Below, one piece after another: positions 26,905-36,172 of a DNA stretch of 64,000 nucleotides; positions within the stretch are counted from its first letter, which is position 1; each line of letters opens with the position of its first letter. The stretch is from positions 2,596,602-2,660,601 of the forward strand of contig NZ_CH724156.1 of NCBI RefSeq assembly GCF_000152625.1. Reading direction: 5' to 3'. A program made the position numbers and the translations under genes. Source of the stretch: Roseovarius nubinhibens ISM. Lineage in GTDB: Bacteria; Pseudomonadota; Alphaproteobacteria; Rhodobacterales; Rhodobacteraceae. The notes under the pieces are model-generated. The model made no database searches, was not told where the DNA came from, and saw only the letters and a program-made list of their open reading frames with translations.

Positions 26905-28105
26905 GTCTGAAACCCCTTGGCTCACGGTTATCGGCTTGGGCGAGAACGGCCCCGACGGGCTCTGCCCCGCAGCTCTGGCGGCGCTTGCCTCGGCGGAAGT
27001 GGTCATCGGACCGCCGCGTCACCTCGCGCTTTTGCCCGATCTGCAGGCCGAGCCTATCGCATGGCCGGTGCCCTTCGCGCAAGGGATCGAACGGCTGAAA
27101 TCCCTGCGCGGCCGTCAGGTCGTGGCGCTGGCCTCGGGCGATCCGTTCTGGTTCGGCGCGGGCGCCGTCATCGCGCGGCATTTCACCCCGGGCGAATGGC
27201 GCGCCATCCCCGGGCCGTCGGTGTTCTCATTGGTCGCGGCCCATCTCGGCTGGCCGCTGGAACAGACGCTCTGCCTCGGCCTCCATGCCCAGCCGATGAC
27301 CCGGCTGCGCCCCTATCTCGCCCCGGGAGAGCGCGCCATCGTGCTGCTGCGCGACGGCAGCGCGGTGGCAAGCCTCGCGGATTACCTCGCCGACATGGGC
27401 TTTGGCGCATCGCGGCTCTGGGTCTGCGAAGCCATGGGCGGCCCGCGCCAACAGATCACCGAAGGTTTGGCCGAAGACATCGGCGGCAGTTTCTCGCACC
27501 CGGTCTGCGTCGCCATCGCCATGGAAGGCCCGGCGCAGGCGGCGCTGCCCAAAACCTCCGGTCTCGCCGACGATCTTTTTGAAAGCGACGGGGTGATGAC
27601 CAAACGCCCGGCGCGGGCGCTCACCCTCTCGGCGCTGGCCCCGCGCGCGGGCGAGCATCTTCTGGATATCGGCGGCGGCTCGGGCAGCATTTCGGTCGAA
27701 TGGGCGCTCGCCCATCCCCGCTGCCGCGCCACCACCATCGAGGGCCGCGCCGACCGGATCGGCCTCATCGCCGCCAATGCCCGCGCCTTCGGGGTCGAAA
27801 ACCGGATCGAGATCATCGAGGGCCAGCTCCCCGAGGCGCTCTGCGATCTCGACCCGCCCGATGTGATCTTTGTCGGCGGCGGGCTGAGCGCCGAACTGCT
27901 GCAAACGCTGCTGGCCGAATTTGTCCCCGGCACCCGGCTGGTGATCAACGCGGTCACCCTCGAGGCCGAGATGCTGCTGGCCGCATGGCAGGCCGAACAG
28001 GGCGGCGAATTGCTGCGGGTCGAGCTCGCCCAAGCGCTGCCACTCGGCAGCCGTCGCGGCTGGAAATCCGCCTATCCGCTGGTGCAATGGAGCGGCACGC
28101 TATGA
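26903..28105 (+). CDS. cobL: Precorrin-6Y C5,15-methyltransferase (decarboxylating) CobL
   Basis: 400 residues from ATG 26903, a fusion of a CbiE-type methyltransferase (about 1-200; VIGLGENGPDGL, ASGDPFWFGAG) and a CbiT-type Rossmann methyltransferase (about 205-400; LLDIGGGSGSISVEWAL). It methylates C-5 and C-15 and decarboxylates the C-12 acetate. It starts within the cobK start codon of the other strand and ends overlapping cobE by 4 bp. Confidence 0.95.
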   Translation: MSETPWLTVIGLGENGPDGLCPAALAALASAEVVIGPPRHLALLPDLQAEPIAWPVPFAQGIERLKSLRGRQVVALASGDPFWFGAGAVIARHFTPGEWRAIPGPSVFSLVAAHLGWPLEQTLCLGLHAQPMTRLRPYLAPGERAIVLLRDGSAVASLADYLADMGFGASRLWVCEAMGGPRQQITEGLAEDIGGSFSHPVCVAIAMEGPAQAALPKTSGLADDLFESDGVMTKRPARALTLSALAPRAGEHLLDIGGGSGSISVEWALAHPRCRATTIEGRADRIGLIAANARAFGVENRIEIIEGQLPEALCDLDPPDVIFVGGGLSAELLQTLLAEFVPGTRLVINAVTLEAEMLLAAWQAEQGGELLRVELAQALPLGSRRGWKSAYPLVQWSGTL

Positions 28106-28479
28106 TCACCGCCGGTTTCGGATTTCGCGCAGGCACCTCGGCCCAGAGCCTGCAAGACGCGCTCGACGCGGCGCTGGCCTCGGCAGGCCAGGACCGCATG
28201 GCGCTTGGCGCCATCGCCACCGCCGCCGACAAGGCCGAAACCCCGGGCTTTCAGACCTTGGCCCAAACGCTCGGCCTTGCGCCCCTGGGCATTGACCCGG
28301 CCGTGCTTGGCGCGCAGACAACCGACACCCATTCCCCGGCCTCGCAGGCCGCGCGCGGCACCGGCTCGGTGGCCGAGGCGGCGGCGCTGGCCTTGGCCGG
28401 ACCACAGGCGCGGCTCCTTCAGCCCCGCGTCATCAGCACAGACAAAAGGGCCACATGCGCCCTCGCGACAGGAGATTGA
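28102..28479 (+). CDS. cobE: CobE (CbiG C-terminal-like) protein
   Basis: 125 residues starting [20 protein letters not shown], the usual opening of CobE/CbiG-C proteins, with [10 protein letters not shown] and the late [15 protein letters not shown] pattern. CobE is needed in the aerobic pathway near the CobM step; its exact function is not established. It overlaps cobL by 4 bp and its TGA is 1 bp before the cobM ATG. Confidence 0.9.
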   Translation: MITAGFGFRAGTSAQSLQDALDAALASAGQDRMALGAIATAADKAETPGFQTLAQTLGLAPLGIDPAVLGAQTTDTHSPASQAARGTGSVAEAAALALAGPQARLLQPRVISTDKRATCALATGD

Positions 28480-28480
28480 C

Positions 28481-29275
28481 ATGACCGTTCACTTCATCGG
28501 CGCAGGCCCCGGCGCGCCCGATCTGCTCACCCTGCGCGGCCGCGACATCATCGCCGCCTCGCCGGTCTGCCTCTATGCAGGCTCGCTCGTCCCCGAGGCG
28601 GTGCTCGACCACTGTCCGGAGGGGGCCAAGATCATCAACACCGCGCCGATGGATCTCGACGCGATCATTGCCGAATGCGAAGCCGCCCATCGCGCCGGTC
28701 AGGACGTGGCAAGGCTCCACTCCGGCGATCTCTCGGTCTGGTCCGCCATGGGCGAACAGATCCGCCGCCTCGAGGCCGCAGGCATCCCCTATACCGTGAC
28801 CCCGGGCGTGCCCTCCTTCGCCGCCGCCGCCGCGACGCTCGGCACGGAACTCACCCTGCCGGGCGTGGCGCAATCCGTGGTGCTGACCCGCACACCGGGC
28901 CGGGCGAGCTCGATGCCCGATGGCGAAACGCTGGCCAATTTCGGCCGCACCGGGGCGACGCTGGCGCTGCACCTGTCGATCGGCAATCTCGAACGCTCGG
29001 TGGACGAGCTCATCCCGCATTACGGCGCCGATTGCCCGGTCGCGGTGGTCTACCGCGCGAGCTGGCCGGACGAGAAGATCATCCGCGCCACCCTTGGCAC
29101 CGTGGCGGAAAACATCGACGCCTCGATTTCGCGCACCGCGTTGATCCTCGTCGGCCGCGCGCTGGCCCAAGAAGGCTTTGCCGAGAGCCGGCTCTACGCC
29201 GCCGATTACGACCGCCGCTACCGCCCGCAAACCGCCGACAGCCCGTGGAGCGAATGGCAGCATGGCGATGACTGA
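28481..29275 (+). CDS. cobM: Precorrin-4 C11-methyltransferase CobM
   Basis: 264 residues from ATG 28481, after GGAGATTGAC. Canonical methyltransferase features: [31 protein letters not shown] and [13 protein letters not shown]. It methylates precorrin-4 at C-11 to give precorrin-5. Further in-frame sequence upstream lies in cobE and is not used. It overlaps cobB by 14 bp. Confidence 0.95.
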   Translation: MTVHFIGAGPGAPDLLTLRGRDIIAASPVCLYAGSLVPEAVLDHCPEGAKIINTAPMDLDAIIAECEAAHRAGQDVARLHSGDLSVWSAMGEQIRRLEAAGIPYTVTPGVPSFAAAAATLGTELTLPGVAQSVVLTRTPGRASSMPDGETLANFGRTGATLALHLSIGNLERSVDELIPHYGADCPVAVVYRASWPDEKIIRATLGTVAENIDASISRTALILVGRALAQEGFAESRLYAADYDRRYRPQTADSPWSEWQHGDD

Positions 29276-30587
29276 GATGCCCCCCGGCCTGCTGATCTCG
29301 GCCCCGTCCTCCGGCACTGGCAAGACCACGGTCATGCTCGGCCTTCTGCGCGCGCTGCGCGATGCGGGCCAAGTGGTGCAGCCCTATAAATCCGGCCCCG
29401 ATTACATAGACCCGGCCTTCCACCTCGCCGCCAGCGGTCGGGCGAGCTTCAACCTCGACAGCTGGGCCATGGACGAAAGCCTCTTGGCGGCCATCGCCCA
29501 AGAGGCGCAAGGCGCCGATATCTGCGTCGCCGAAGGCTCGATGGGGCTCTATGACGGGGTGGCGACACGTGGTCAGTCGGGCTTTGGCTCGAGCGCGGAA
29601 ACCGCGCGGCGCATGGGCTGGCCCGTGGTGCTCGTCCTCGATGTGAGCGGTCAGGCGCAATCCGCCGCCGCCACCGCCCTCGGCTTTCGCAATTTCATGC
29701 CCGATCTGCCCTTTGCCGGTGTCATCCTCAACCGCGTCGCAAGCCCCCGTCACGAACGGCTCGCCCGTCTCGGGATGGAACGCGCCGGCCTGCCGGTGCT
29801 CGGCGTCTTGCCCCGGCGTGGCGATCTGACCCTGCCGGAGCGTCATCTGGGCCTCATTCAGGCGGTGGAACATCCCGATCTCGAGGCGGCCATCGCGGGC
29901 TATGCCGACTTCCTGCGCGCCCATGTCGATCTCGATCTCATCCGCGCAGCGGCCCAAGGCTCTGGCCTGCCCACGGGCGCGGCGCATCTGCCGAAACCGC
30001 CGGCGCAGCGCATCGCGCTCGCCCGTGACGCGGCCTTTTCCTTCACCTATCCCCATATCCTCGAAGGCTGGCGGCGGGCCGGGGCAGAAATCCTGCCTTT
30101 CTCGCCCCTCGCGGACGAGGCCCCCGATGCCAGCGCCGATCTGGTCTGGCTGCCCGGCGGCTATCCCGAGCTGCACGCAGGCCGGATCGCCGCCGCCGGG
30201 ACCTTTCTGACCGGGCTGCGCCAACACGCCGAAACCCGCCCCGTCCATGGCGAATGCGGGGGCTATATGGCGCTCGGCGCCGGGCTCGTCGACAAGGAAG
30301 GCACCCGCCACCAGATGGCCGGGCTTCTCGGGCTCGAGACCTCCTATGAAAAGCGGAAATTCCACCTCGGCTATCGCCGCGCCGTGCTCGACACGCCGAT
30401 GCCGGGCTTTGACGCGGGACAGGCGCTGCGCGGCCATGAGTTCCACTATTCCATGATCCTCGATCAGCCCGACGCGCCCTTGGCCCAGGTCTTTGACGCA
30501 GATGGCAACCCGGTGCCCGAAACCGGTTCGCGGCGTGGCCATGTCACCGGCACCTTCTTCCACCTCATCACCGCGGAGGCCTCATGA
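29262..30587 (+). CDS. cobB: Hydrogenobyrinic acid a,c-diamide synthase CobB
   Basis: 441 residues (ATG 29262; ATG 29268 is equally possible). N-terminal dethiobiotin-synthetase-like ATPase with P-loop [11 protein letters not shown] and [13 protein letters not shown]-terminal class I glutamine amidotransferase with the nucleophile Cys in [12 protein letters not shown]. It amidates the a and c side chains with glutamine and ATP before cobalt insertion by CobNST. The start overlaps cobM and the end overlaps cobA (ATGA). Confidence 0.94.
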   Translation: MAMTEMPPGLLISAPSSGTGKTTVMLGLLRALRDAGQVVQPYKSGPDYIDPAFHLAASGRASFNLDSWAMDESLLAAIAQEAQGADICVAEGSMGLYDGVATRGQSGFGSSAETARRMGWPVVLVLDVSGQAQSAAATALGFRNFMPDLPFAGVILNRVASPRHERLARLGMERAGLPVLGVLPRRGDLTLPERHLGLIQAVEHPDLEAAIAGYADFLRAHVDLDLIRAAAQGSGLPTGAAHLPKPPAQRIALARDAAFSFTYPHILEGWRRAGAEILPFSPLADEAPDASADLVWLPGGYPELHAGRIAAAGTFLTGLRQHAETRPVHGECGGYMALGAGLVDKEGTRHQMAGLLGLETSYEKRKFHLGYRRAVLDTPMPGFDAGQALRGHEFHYSMILDQPDAPLAQVFDADGNPVPETGSRRGHVTGTFFHLITAEAS

Positions 30588-31303
30588 GCGGTTTTGTCAG
30601 TTTCGTGGGCAGCGGCCCCGGCGACCCCGAGCTTTTGACCCTCAAGGCGGTGGACCGTCTCAAACGCGCCGATGCGGTGCTGTTCGACGATCTTTCCGCC
30701 GGGCCGATTCTCGATCATGCCAATCCCGATGCCGATCTCATCGGTGTCGGCAAGCGGGCAGGGCGGCTCTCGCCGCGTCAGGACCATGTGAGCCGCCTGC
30801 TGGTGGATTATGCGAGCGAGGGCGGCCGTATCGTGCGGCTCAAATCCGGGGACAGCGGCCTCTTTGGACGGCTCGAGGAAGAGCTCGTCGCGCTGCGCGC
30901 CGCCGGGATCGACTATGAGATCATCCCCGGCGTGCCCTCGGCCATCGCGGCGGCGGCGGCGGCGGGCATCCCGCTCACCCGGCGGCTGACGGCGCGGCGG
31001 GTGCAGTTCGTCACCGGCCATGACGCGGGCGGCAAACTGCCCGACGATCTCAACATCACCGCGCTGGCCGATCCTTCGGCCTGTACCGTGGTATTCATGG
31101 GCAAGCGGACCTTTCCCTTGCTGGCCGAGACGCTCACCGCCGCCGGTCTGCCCGGCACGACGCCCGCCATTCTCGCCGAGGCGGTGGGCACGCCCGAGCA
31201 ACAGGTCACCCGCAGCACCGTGGCCGATCTCGCCGCACAGCTTGGCGCAGAGATCGGCGACCGTCCGGCGCTCATCCTTTATGGGCCTTTGGCCGAGATG
31301 TAG
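30584..31303 (+). CDS. cobA: Uroporphyrinogen-III C-methyltransferase CobA
   Basis: 239 residues, a stand-alone SUMT without the CysG dehydrogenase part. VGSGPGDPELLTLKA, LKSGDSGLFGRLEEE and IPGVPSAIAAAAAAGIPLT are the signatures. It makes precorrin-2 and so draws uroporphyrinogen III from haem synthesis. It is the last gene of the first riboswitch-controlled run; an 80-bp gap then leads to riboswitch 2. Confidence 0.94.
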   Translation: MSGFVSFVGSGPGDPELLTLKAVDRLKRADAVLFDDLSAGPILDHANPDADLIGVGKRAGRLSPRQDHVSRLLVDYASEGGRIVRLKSGDSGLFGRLEEELVALRAAGIDYEIIPGVPSAIAAAAAAGIPLTRRLTARRVQFVTGHDAGGKLPDDLNITALADPSACTVVFMGKRTFPLLAETLTAAGLPGTTPAILAEAVGTPEQQVTRSTVADLAAQLGAEIGDRPALILYGPLAEM

Positions 31304-31383
31304 CGAAAACATCCGCAAAGCGACCTCGATCTGCCGCATTTATCCTTGTGCGGTCGCGGGGCGCTGCTAATCTCCTTCCATTC

Positions 31384-31537
31384 GATGGCGTCACGCAAGT
31401 GGCTGAAAAAGGGAACCGGGTGAAACCCCCGGACTGCCCCCGCAACTGTAAGCGGCGAGCGTTTAGGAAAACCACTGGCCCGAGCTGGGCTGGGAAGGCC
31501 GACAACGCGACGACCCGTAAGTCAGGAAACCTGCCAT
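31384..31537 (+). promoter_or_regulatory. Cobalamin (B12) riboswitch 2
   Basis: It contains AAAAAGGGAACCGGGTG near 31406-31422, GCCCCCGCAACTGTAAGCGG near 31436-31455, ACCACTGG near 31471-31478, GGGAAGGCC and the B12 box AAGTCAGGAAACCTGCCAT near 31519-31537. It sits 68 bp before the CbiM-like permease start, so B12 should repress cobalt uptake separately from the biosynthetic genes. Confidence 0.95.
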
Positions 31538-31604
31538 TGATCATCTGCCGCGAGAGCGGTTCACAACGCTGCCGGTGGGGCAGCTAGACAGGAAGGAAGA
31601 TCCT

Positions 31605-32282
31605 ATGCATATCGAACCCGGTGTCGTTGACGGTGCCAAGATGGCCTTTGCCTACACCACTGCGGCCGGTGCCGCGGGCTATACCGCGAAACTGGCGTGG
31701 CAGGACCTCAAGCAGAGCGAGCCCGCCTCCTTCGCGATCCGCAGCCTGCTCGCCGCGCTCGGCACCTTCGTCTTCTTCGAAGTGCTGCCGCATTTCCCGG
31801 TCGGCGTCTCCGAAGTCCACTTCATCCTCGGCACGACCCTGTTCCTGCTGCTCGGCGCGGCCCCCGCGGCGATCGGTCTGGCGCTCGGCCTGCTCATCCA
31901 GGGCATGTTCTTCGCCCCGACCGACATGCCGATGTATTTCGTCAACGTGACCACGCTTCTGGTGCCGCTGCTGGCAATCTCGGCGCTGGCCAAACGGCTC
32001 CTGCCGCAAGACCGCGCCTATGTCGATCTCGACTATACCCATGTGCTCAAGCTCTCGGGGATCTATCAGGGCGGTGTCGTCGCCTGGGTCGCCTTCTGGG
32101 CCTTCTACGGACAGGGCGTCAGCGCCGAAACCTTCGCCGCTGTCGGCACATTCGGTGCGGCCTATATGCTCGTCGTTCTGGTCGAGCCGCTGGCCGATCT
32201 CGCGGTGCTCGCCGTGGCGAAAACCCTGCGCAACGGCGCGACGGCGGGGCTTTTCGCGCGCCGTCTCTATGCAGCCGCATAA
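31605..32282 (+). CDS. CbiM-type cobalt ECF transporter substrate-binding permease
   Basis: 225 residues from ATG 31605. This start gives the N-terminal MHIEPG, where the family requires Met-His near the mature terminus to coordinate the metal ion. About six hydrophobic segments follow. No cbiN, cbiQ or cbiO gene is adjacent, so it acts alone or borrows ATPase components from elsewhere. The riboswitch directly upstream supports cobalt as the substrate. A strong terminator follows. Confidence 0.85.
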   Translation: MHIEPGVVDGAKMAFAYTTAAGAAGYTAKLAWQDLKQSEPASFAIRSLLAALGTFVFFEVLPHFPVGVSEVHFILGTTLFLLLGAAPAAIGLALGLLIQGMFFAPTDMPMYFVNVTTLLVPLLAISALAKRLLPQDRAYVDLDYTHVLKLSGIYQGGVVAWVAFWAFYGQGVSAETFAAVGTFGAAYMLVVLVEPLADLAVLAVAKTLRNGATAGLFARRLYAAA

Positions 32283-32317
32283 CCGACGCGATACCGACAC
32301 GCGATAATTTGGCATCG

Positions 32318-32348
32318 CGGCCCGGCCTCTGCTAAGAGGGCCGGGCCG
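32318..32348 (+). terminator. Intrinsic-type terminator after the CbiM-like gene
   Basis: CGGCCCGGCC pairs with GGCCGGGCCG, extended inward by TCT/AGA with one unpaired base, then GTTTCGC. It is very GC-rich with only a short T run. It makes cobF a separate or read-through-dependent unit. Confidence 0.65.
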
Positions 32349-32370
32349 TTTCGCATCAGGAGACCTCAAT

Positions 32371-33117
32371 ATGATCCGTGACTTGTGGCTGGTCGGTATC
32401 GGCACCGGCTCTCCCGCCCATATCTCGCTCGAAGGGCAGGCGGCGCTGCGCGACGCGGCCACCATCCTGATCCCGCGCAAAGGCCCGGCCAAGGACGATC
32501 TGGCCGAACTGCGCCACCGTATTCTCGACGCCGCCGGGGCGACCGCCCGCGTCCTGCATTTCGACATGCCCACCCGCGACGACAGCCTGCCCTATCAGGA
32601 CCGCGTCATCGCCTGGCATGACGAGATCGCCCGCCGCTGGCAATCGGCCCTCGCGGAGGGCGCATCCGACGGCCCTGTGGCGCTTCTGGTCTGGGGCGAT
32701 CCGGGGCTTTACGACAGCACCCTGCGCATCGCCCAGCGGCTCGACCCGAAACCCGCCATTCGCGTCGTGCCCGGCATCACCGCGCTGCAGGCGCTGACCG
32801 CGGCCCATGCCATCCCTTTCAACACCGTGAACGGGGCGGTGACCGTGACCACCGGCCGACGGCTCCGCGATCACGGCCTGCCGAGTGAGAGCGACACCGC
32901 CATCGTCATGCTCGACGGCGAATGCAGCTTTCAGCAGATCGAGCCCGACGGGCTCAACATCTGGTGGGGCGCCTATCTCGGCATGCCGGAACAGATCCTG
33001 CTGAGCGGCCCGCTGCAAGAGATCGGCCCGCGCATCATCGAGACAAGGGCCGAGGCCCGCGCCCGCCATGGCTGGCTCATGGATGTCTATATGCTGCGCC
33101 GGGGTCCGGCGCTCTGA
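32371..33117 (+). CDS. cobF: Precorrin-6A synthase (deacetylating) CobF
   Basis: 248-residue methyltransferase-fold enzyme. LWLVGIGTGSPAHISLEGQ and VWGDPGLYDSTLRI with VVPGITALQALTAAH are the family signatures. It removes the C-20 derived acetyl group and methylates C-1, converting precorrin-5 to precorrin-6A, a step found only in the aerobic pathway. AGGAG precedes the ATG by 8 bp. It lies after the terminator that follows the CbiM-like gene. Confidence 0.94.
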   Translation: MIRDLWLVGIGTGSPAHISLEGQAALRDAATILIPRKGPAKDDLAELRHRILDAAGATARVLHFDMPTRDDSLPYQDRVIAWHDEIARRWQSALAEGASDGPVALLVWGDPGLYDSTLRIAQRLDPKPAIRVVPGITALQALTAAHAIPFNTVNGAVTVTTGRRLRDHGLPSESDTAIVMLDGECSFQQIEPDGLNIWWGAYLGMPEQILLSGPLQEIGPRIIETRAEARARHGWLMDVYMLRRGPAL

Positions 33118-33241
33118 CCGGGCAAGCCTCACGGAAAATCCAAGAGAGATGGCGGCTTAGACCGCGTTCTTGACTCACGCGCGGGCCATGGAACCGCGCC
33201 AATCCCCGCCCAGGGTCCGGCGCGGGGCGTGACGCTTTTCG

Positions 33242-33286
33242 TTGACTTCTGCACAATTGTAAAATTATCTATGATGAATTTTACAA
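33242..33286 (+). promoter_or_regulatory. Promoter with perfect inverted-repeat operator of the XRE-cupin gene
   Basis: A -35-like TTGACT at 33242-33247 is followed by a local AT-rich block. Within it TTGTAAAATT (33257-33266) and AATTTTACAA (33277-33286) form a perfect 10-bp inverted repeat with a 10-bp spacer, covering the expected -10 region (TTATCT or TATCTA). The repeat ends 17 bp before the regulator start, the classic arrangement for autorepression. Confidence 0.65.
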
Positions 33287-33302
33287 ACCCGGAAGGCACC
33301 GC

Positions 33303-33962
33303 ATGCCCAACCACCACGAAGGTCAGCTGCTCACCGCGCCGTTCAACATGGACACGCTCGAGATGTCGCGCGTCGATCCCGGACTCGGCGAAGAGATCCG
33401 CAACCTGCGCAAGGCGCGCCGCCTGACCCTCGGGGCTCTGGCCGAGGCGACGGGCCTTTCCACCGGCTTCATCAGCCAGATCGAGCGCGCCCAAAACCGC
33501 CCCTCGGTCACCGCGCTCTTTCGGATCAGCCGGGCGCTCGGCGTCTCGGTGAGCTGGTTCTTTCCCGGTCCTGAGGTCCCAGATTCCGGGGCCCCAGATC
33601 CCGATTCCCCCGATCAAAACACCGCTGACCGCAGCATCATCGTGCGCCGGGCTGAGCGCCGCGCCATCGCCTATGATGACGGCATCCGGGACGAGCTTTT
33701 GACCCCCGGTCTGGGCGGCAAGCTCGAATTGCTCTCCTGCCGTTTCGCCCCCGGCAGCGGCGTCGACACGGTCTATGCCCATGAGGGCGAAGAGGCGGGA
33801 CTGGTGCTCTCCGGCGTGCTCGAGCTCTGGGTCGGCGAGGCCCATCACCGGCTCGAGGCGGGCGACAGCTTTGCCTTCGACAGCGCAACGCCGCATCGCT
33901 ACCGCAACCCGTCCGAGACCGAAACCATCGTCATCTGGGCGCTCACCCCGCCCAGCTTCTGA
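33303..33962 (+). CDS. XRE-cupin transcriptional regulator
   Basis: 219 residues: helix-turn-helix at about 28-82 (IRNLRKARRLTLGALAEATG and GFISQIERAQNRPSVTALFRIS), a Pro/Asp-rich linker and a C-terminal cupin (ALVLSGV-like segment LVLSGVLELWVGEAHHRLEA, then DSFAFDSATPHRYRNP). Such regulators sense small molecules of the adjacent pathway, as PuuR does for putrescine. The flavoprotein gene 33 bp downstream is probably in the same operon. Confidence 0.92.
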   Translation: MPNHHEGQLLTAPFNMDTLEMSRVDPGLGEEIRNLRKARRLTLGALAEATGLSTGFISQIERAQNRPSVTALFRISRALGVSVSWFFPGPEVPDSGAPDPDSPDQNTADRSIIVRRAERRAIAYDDGIRDELLTPGLGGKLELLSCRFAPGSGVDTVYAHEGEEAGLVLSGVLELWVGEAHHRLEAGDSFAFDSATPHRYRNPSETETIVIWALTPPSF

Positions 33963-33995
33963 TCGCCCGATCGAGACCAGCCACAGGACCGCCTC

Positions 33996-35960
33996 ATGAG
34001 CCAGGACCATTTCCCCCAGCTTTTCGCCCCCATCACCCTCGGCAAGCTCACCCTGCGCAACCGCATCGTGTCCACCGGGCATGAAACCCACCTCAACCAA
34101 GAGGGCCAGATCGGCGAGAAACTCATCGCCTATCACGAGGCCCGCGCCCGCGGCGGCGCCGGGCTCATCGTGACCGAAGTGGCGCTTGTCCATCCGAGCG
34201 CGGTCTTCGTGGCCGATCCGATCCGCGTCGACAGCGATGCCTGCATTCCGGGCTATCGCCGGTTGGCCGACCGTATTCACGCCCATGGCACCGGGCTGAT
34301 CGCCCAACTCTTTCACCCGGGGCGCGAAATGATCGCCTCCGAGGATGGCACCGCGCCCGTGTCCTACAGCGCCTCTGCCACGCCCAATGAACGGTTTCAC
34401 GTCATGCCACGCCCGATGCCGCCCGAGATGATCGCCGAGGTCATCAGCGCCTATGGCGACGCGGCCCGCCGGATGGAAGAGGCCGGGCTTGACGGGGTCG
34501 AAGTGGTGGCTTCGCATGGCTATCTGCCCGCGCAATTCCTCAACCCGGAGGTCAATCAGCGCGACGACGACTATGGCGGCTCGCTGGAAAACCGCACGCG
34601 ATTCTTGCGCGAGATTGCCGCCGATATTCGGGCCAAGACCGGCGCGGGCTTTGTCGTCGGCATGCGCCTTTCGGGCGACGAGCGCAGCCATGAGGGGCTC
34701 GAACAATCCGACACGCTCGACGCTTGGGCGCATATCGCAGACCATGCCACGCTCGATTATCTAAGCGTCGTGGCGGGATCTTCCGCCACCTTGGCGGGCT
34801 CGGTCCATATCGCGCCGCCGATGTATGAAGAGGCGGGCTATACCGCGCCCTTGGGGCAGGCGATCAAAACCCGCACCGGCCTCACCACCATCGTCACCGG
34901 CCGCATCAATCAGCCGCAAGAGGCCGAGCGTATCATCGCCTCGGGGCAGGCCGATATGTGCGGCATGACCCGCGCCATGATCTGCGACCCGGAGATCGGC
35001 AACAAGGCCGGGGAGGGGCGGCTCGACGATATCCGCGCCTGTATCGGCTGCAATCAGGCCTGTATCGGGCATTTCCACGCGGGCTATCCGATCTCTTGCA
35101 TCCAGAACCCGGTGAGCGGCCGGGAGACCACCCTTGGCGCGCCGCAGCCCGCCACCAGCCCGCGCCGCGTGATGGTCATTGGCGGCGGCCCCGGCGGGCT
35201 CAAGGCCGCCGCTGCGGCGGCGGAACGCGGCCATGACGTGACGCTCTTTGAACGCGAGAGCCAGCTTGGCGGTCAGGCGCGGCTCGCGCAGCTTTTGCCG
35301 CATCGCGCCGAATTTGGCGGCATCATCACCAACCTGACCCGCGAATGCGAACTGGCCGGGGTCGAGTTCCGCAAAGGCGTCACCGTGGACGAGACGGTCA
35401 TTTCCGAATTCGCCCCCGAGGCGGTGATCGTGGCGACCGGGGCCACCCCGCGCTGGCCGCGATTCGAGGGCGATGATCTCGATCACGTGGTCGATGCCTG
35501 GCAGGTGCTGCAGGGCAAGGCTCAGGTCGGGGCCTCGGTCGTCGTGGCCGACTGGCGCGCCGATTGGGTCGGCATGGGGCTCGCCGAACATCTGGCCCAA
35601 GCAGGCCACCGGGTCCGCCTTGCGGTCAACGGCTATATGCCCGGGCAGACGATCCAGATGTATGTGCGCGACGCAGGCATTGGCCGTCTTCATAGCCTCG
35701 GCGTCGAGGTGCTGCCCTATATGCGGCTCTTCGGGGCGGATGAGGACAGCGTCTATCTCCAGCATATCATGAGCCAGGAGGCGGTGATCTGCGAAGAGGT
35801 GGACACGCTGGTGCTCTGTCAGGGGCACCGACCGGATACCGACGTAGAACAGACGCTTCGCCGCATGGGCATTTCGCATGAATTGGCCGGCGATTGCATC
35901 GCGCCACGCACCGCCGAAGAGGCCGTGCTCGAGGGGCTCCGCGCTGGCAGGGCTGTCTGA
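33996..35960 (+). CDS. NADH:flavin oxidoreductase / FAD-dependent demethylase-like protein (2,4-dienoyl-CoA reductase family)
   Basis: 654 residues. N-terminal Old-Yellow-Enzyme barrel (LFAPITLGKLTLRNRIV, QRDDDYGGSLENRTRFLRE), a [4Fe-4S] ligand group (CIGCNQAC plus a Cys in SCIQNP) and C-terminal FAD/NAD domains (VIGGGPGGLKAAAA). Related enzymes include 2,4-dienoyl-CoA reductase, dimethylglycine (DgcA-type) and N-methylproline demethylases. Pairing with an XRE-cupin regulator, not with fatty-acid genes, favours N-demethylation of a small amine (inference). It is a distant relative of the 15.5-kb flavoprotein. Confidence 0.85.
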   Translation: MSQDHFPQLFAPITLGKLTLRNRIVSTGHETHLNQEGQIGEKLIAYHEARARGGAGLIVTEVALVHPSAVFVADPIRVDSDACIPGYRRLADRIHAHGTGLIAQLFHPGREMIASEDGTAPVSYSASATPNERFHVMPRPMPPEMIAEVISAYGDAARRMEEAGLDGVEVVASHGYLPAQFLNPEVNQRDDDYGGSLENRTRFLREIAADIRAKTGAGFVVGMRLSGDERSHEGLEQSDTLDAWAHIADHATLDYLSVVAGSSATLAGSVHIAPPMYEEAGYTAPLGQAIKTRTGLTTIVTGRINQPQEAERIIASGQADMCGMTRAMICDPEIGNKAGEGRLDDIRACIGCNQACIGHFHAGYPISCIQNPVSGRETTLGAPQPATSPRRVMVIGGGPGGLKAAAAAAERGHDVTLFERESQLGGQARLAQLLPHRAEFGGIITNLTRECELAGVEFRKGVTVDETVISEFAPEAVIVATGATPRWPRFEGDDLDHVVDAWQVLQGKAQVGASVVVADWRADWVGMGLAEHLAQAGHRVRLAVNGYMPGQTIQMYVRDAGIGRLHSLGVEVLPYMRLFGADEDSVYLQHIMSQEAVICEEVDTLVLCQGHRPDTDVEQTLRRMGISHELAGDCIAPRTAEEAVLEGLRAGRAV

Positions 35961-36172
35961 CGCGCTTTGAAAACCTTGCGATCCGTGGCGCTTTTGGGCC
36001 GCCACGGGTCACCCCGTGAGGGGGCAAATCAACGCGGTAAACACAGCTGCGCGCAACCTGAGCTTTGTCAGGTAAGGCTCTGATTTTCAGGTCTGATTTT
36101 CTGTGAAAACACCGCGGTGAAGTGGCAGCCCGTAGGGGAGTGCCATGTTGAAAAATTATTAAATAAAAACAA
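35961..36172. other. Border strip between chromosome and prophage, with an 8-bp stem-loop
   Basis: The gap holds an inverted repeat CCGTGGCG/CGCCACGG (35983-36007, 9-nt loop), a probable terminator for the flavoprotein gene. It then becomes abruptly AT-rich towards the integrase. The attachment site is expected here, close to the 3' end of int, but no convincing copy was found near the right end and no tRNA is present. Confidence 0.4.

Noticed and set aside
36083..36091. ATTTTCAGG shared by the left border (36083) and 62656-62664 as possible attL/attR core
   Set aside because: Nine AT-rich bases match easily by chance in 26 kb, the flanks do not extend the match, and neither copy abuts a tRNA or other usual target.
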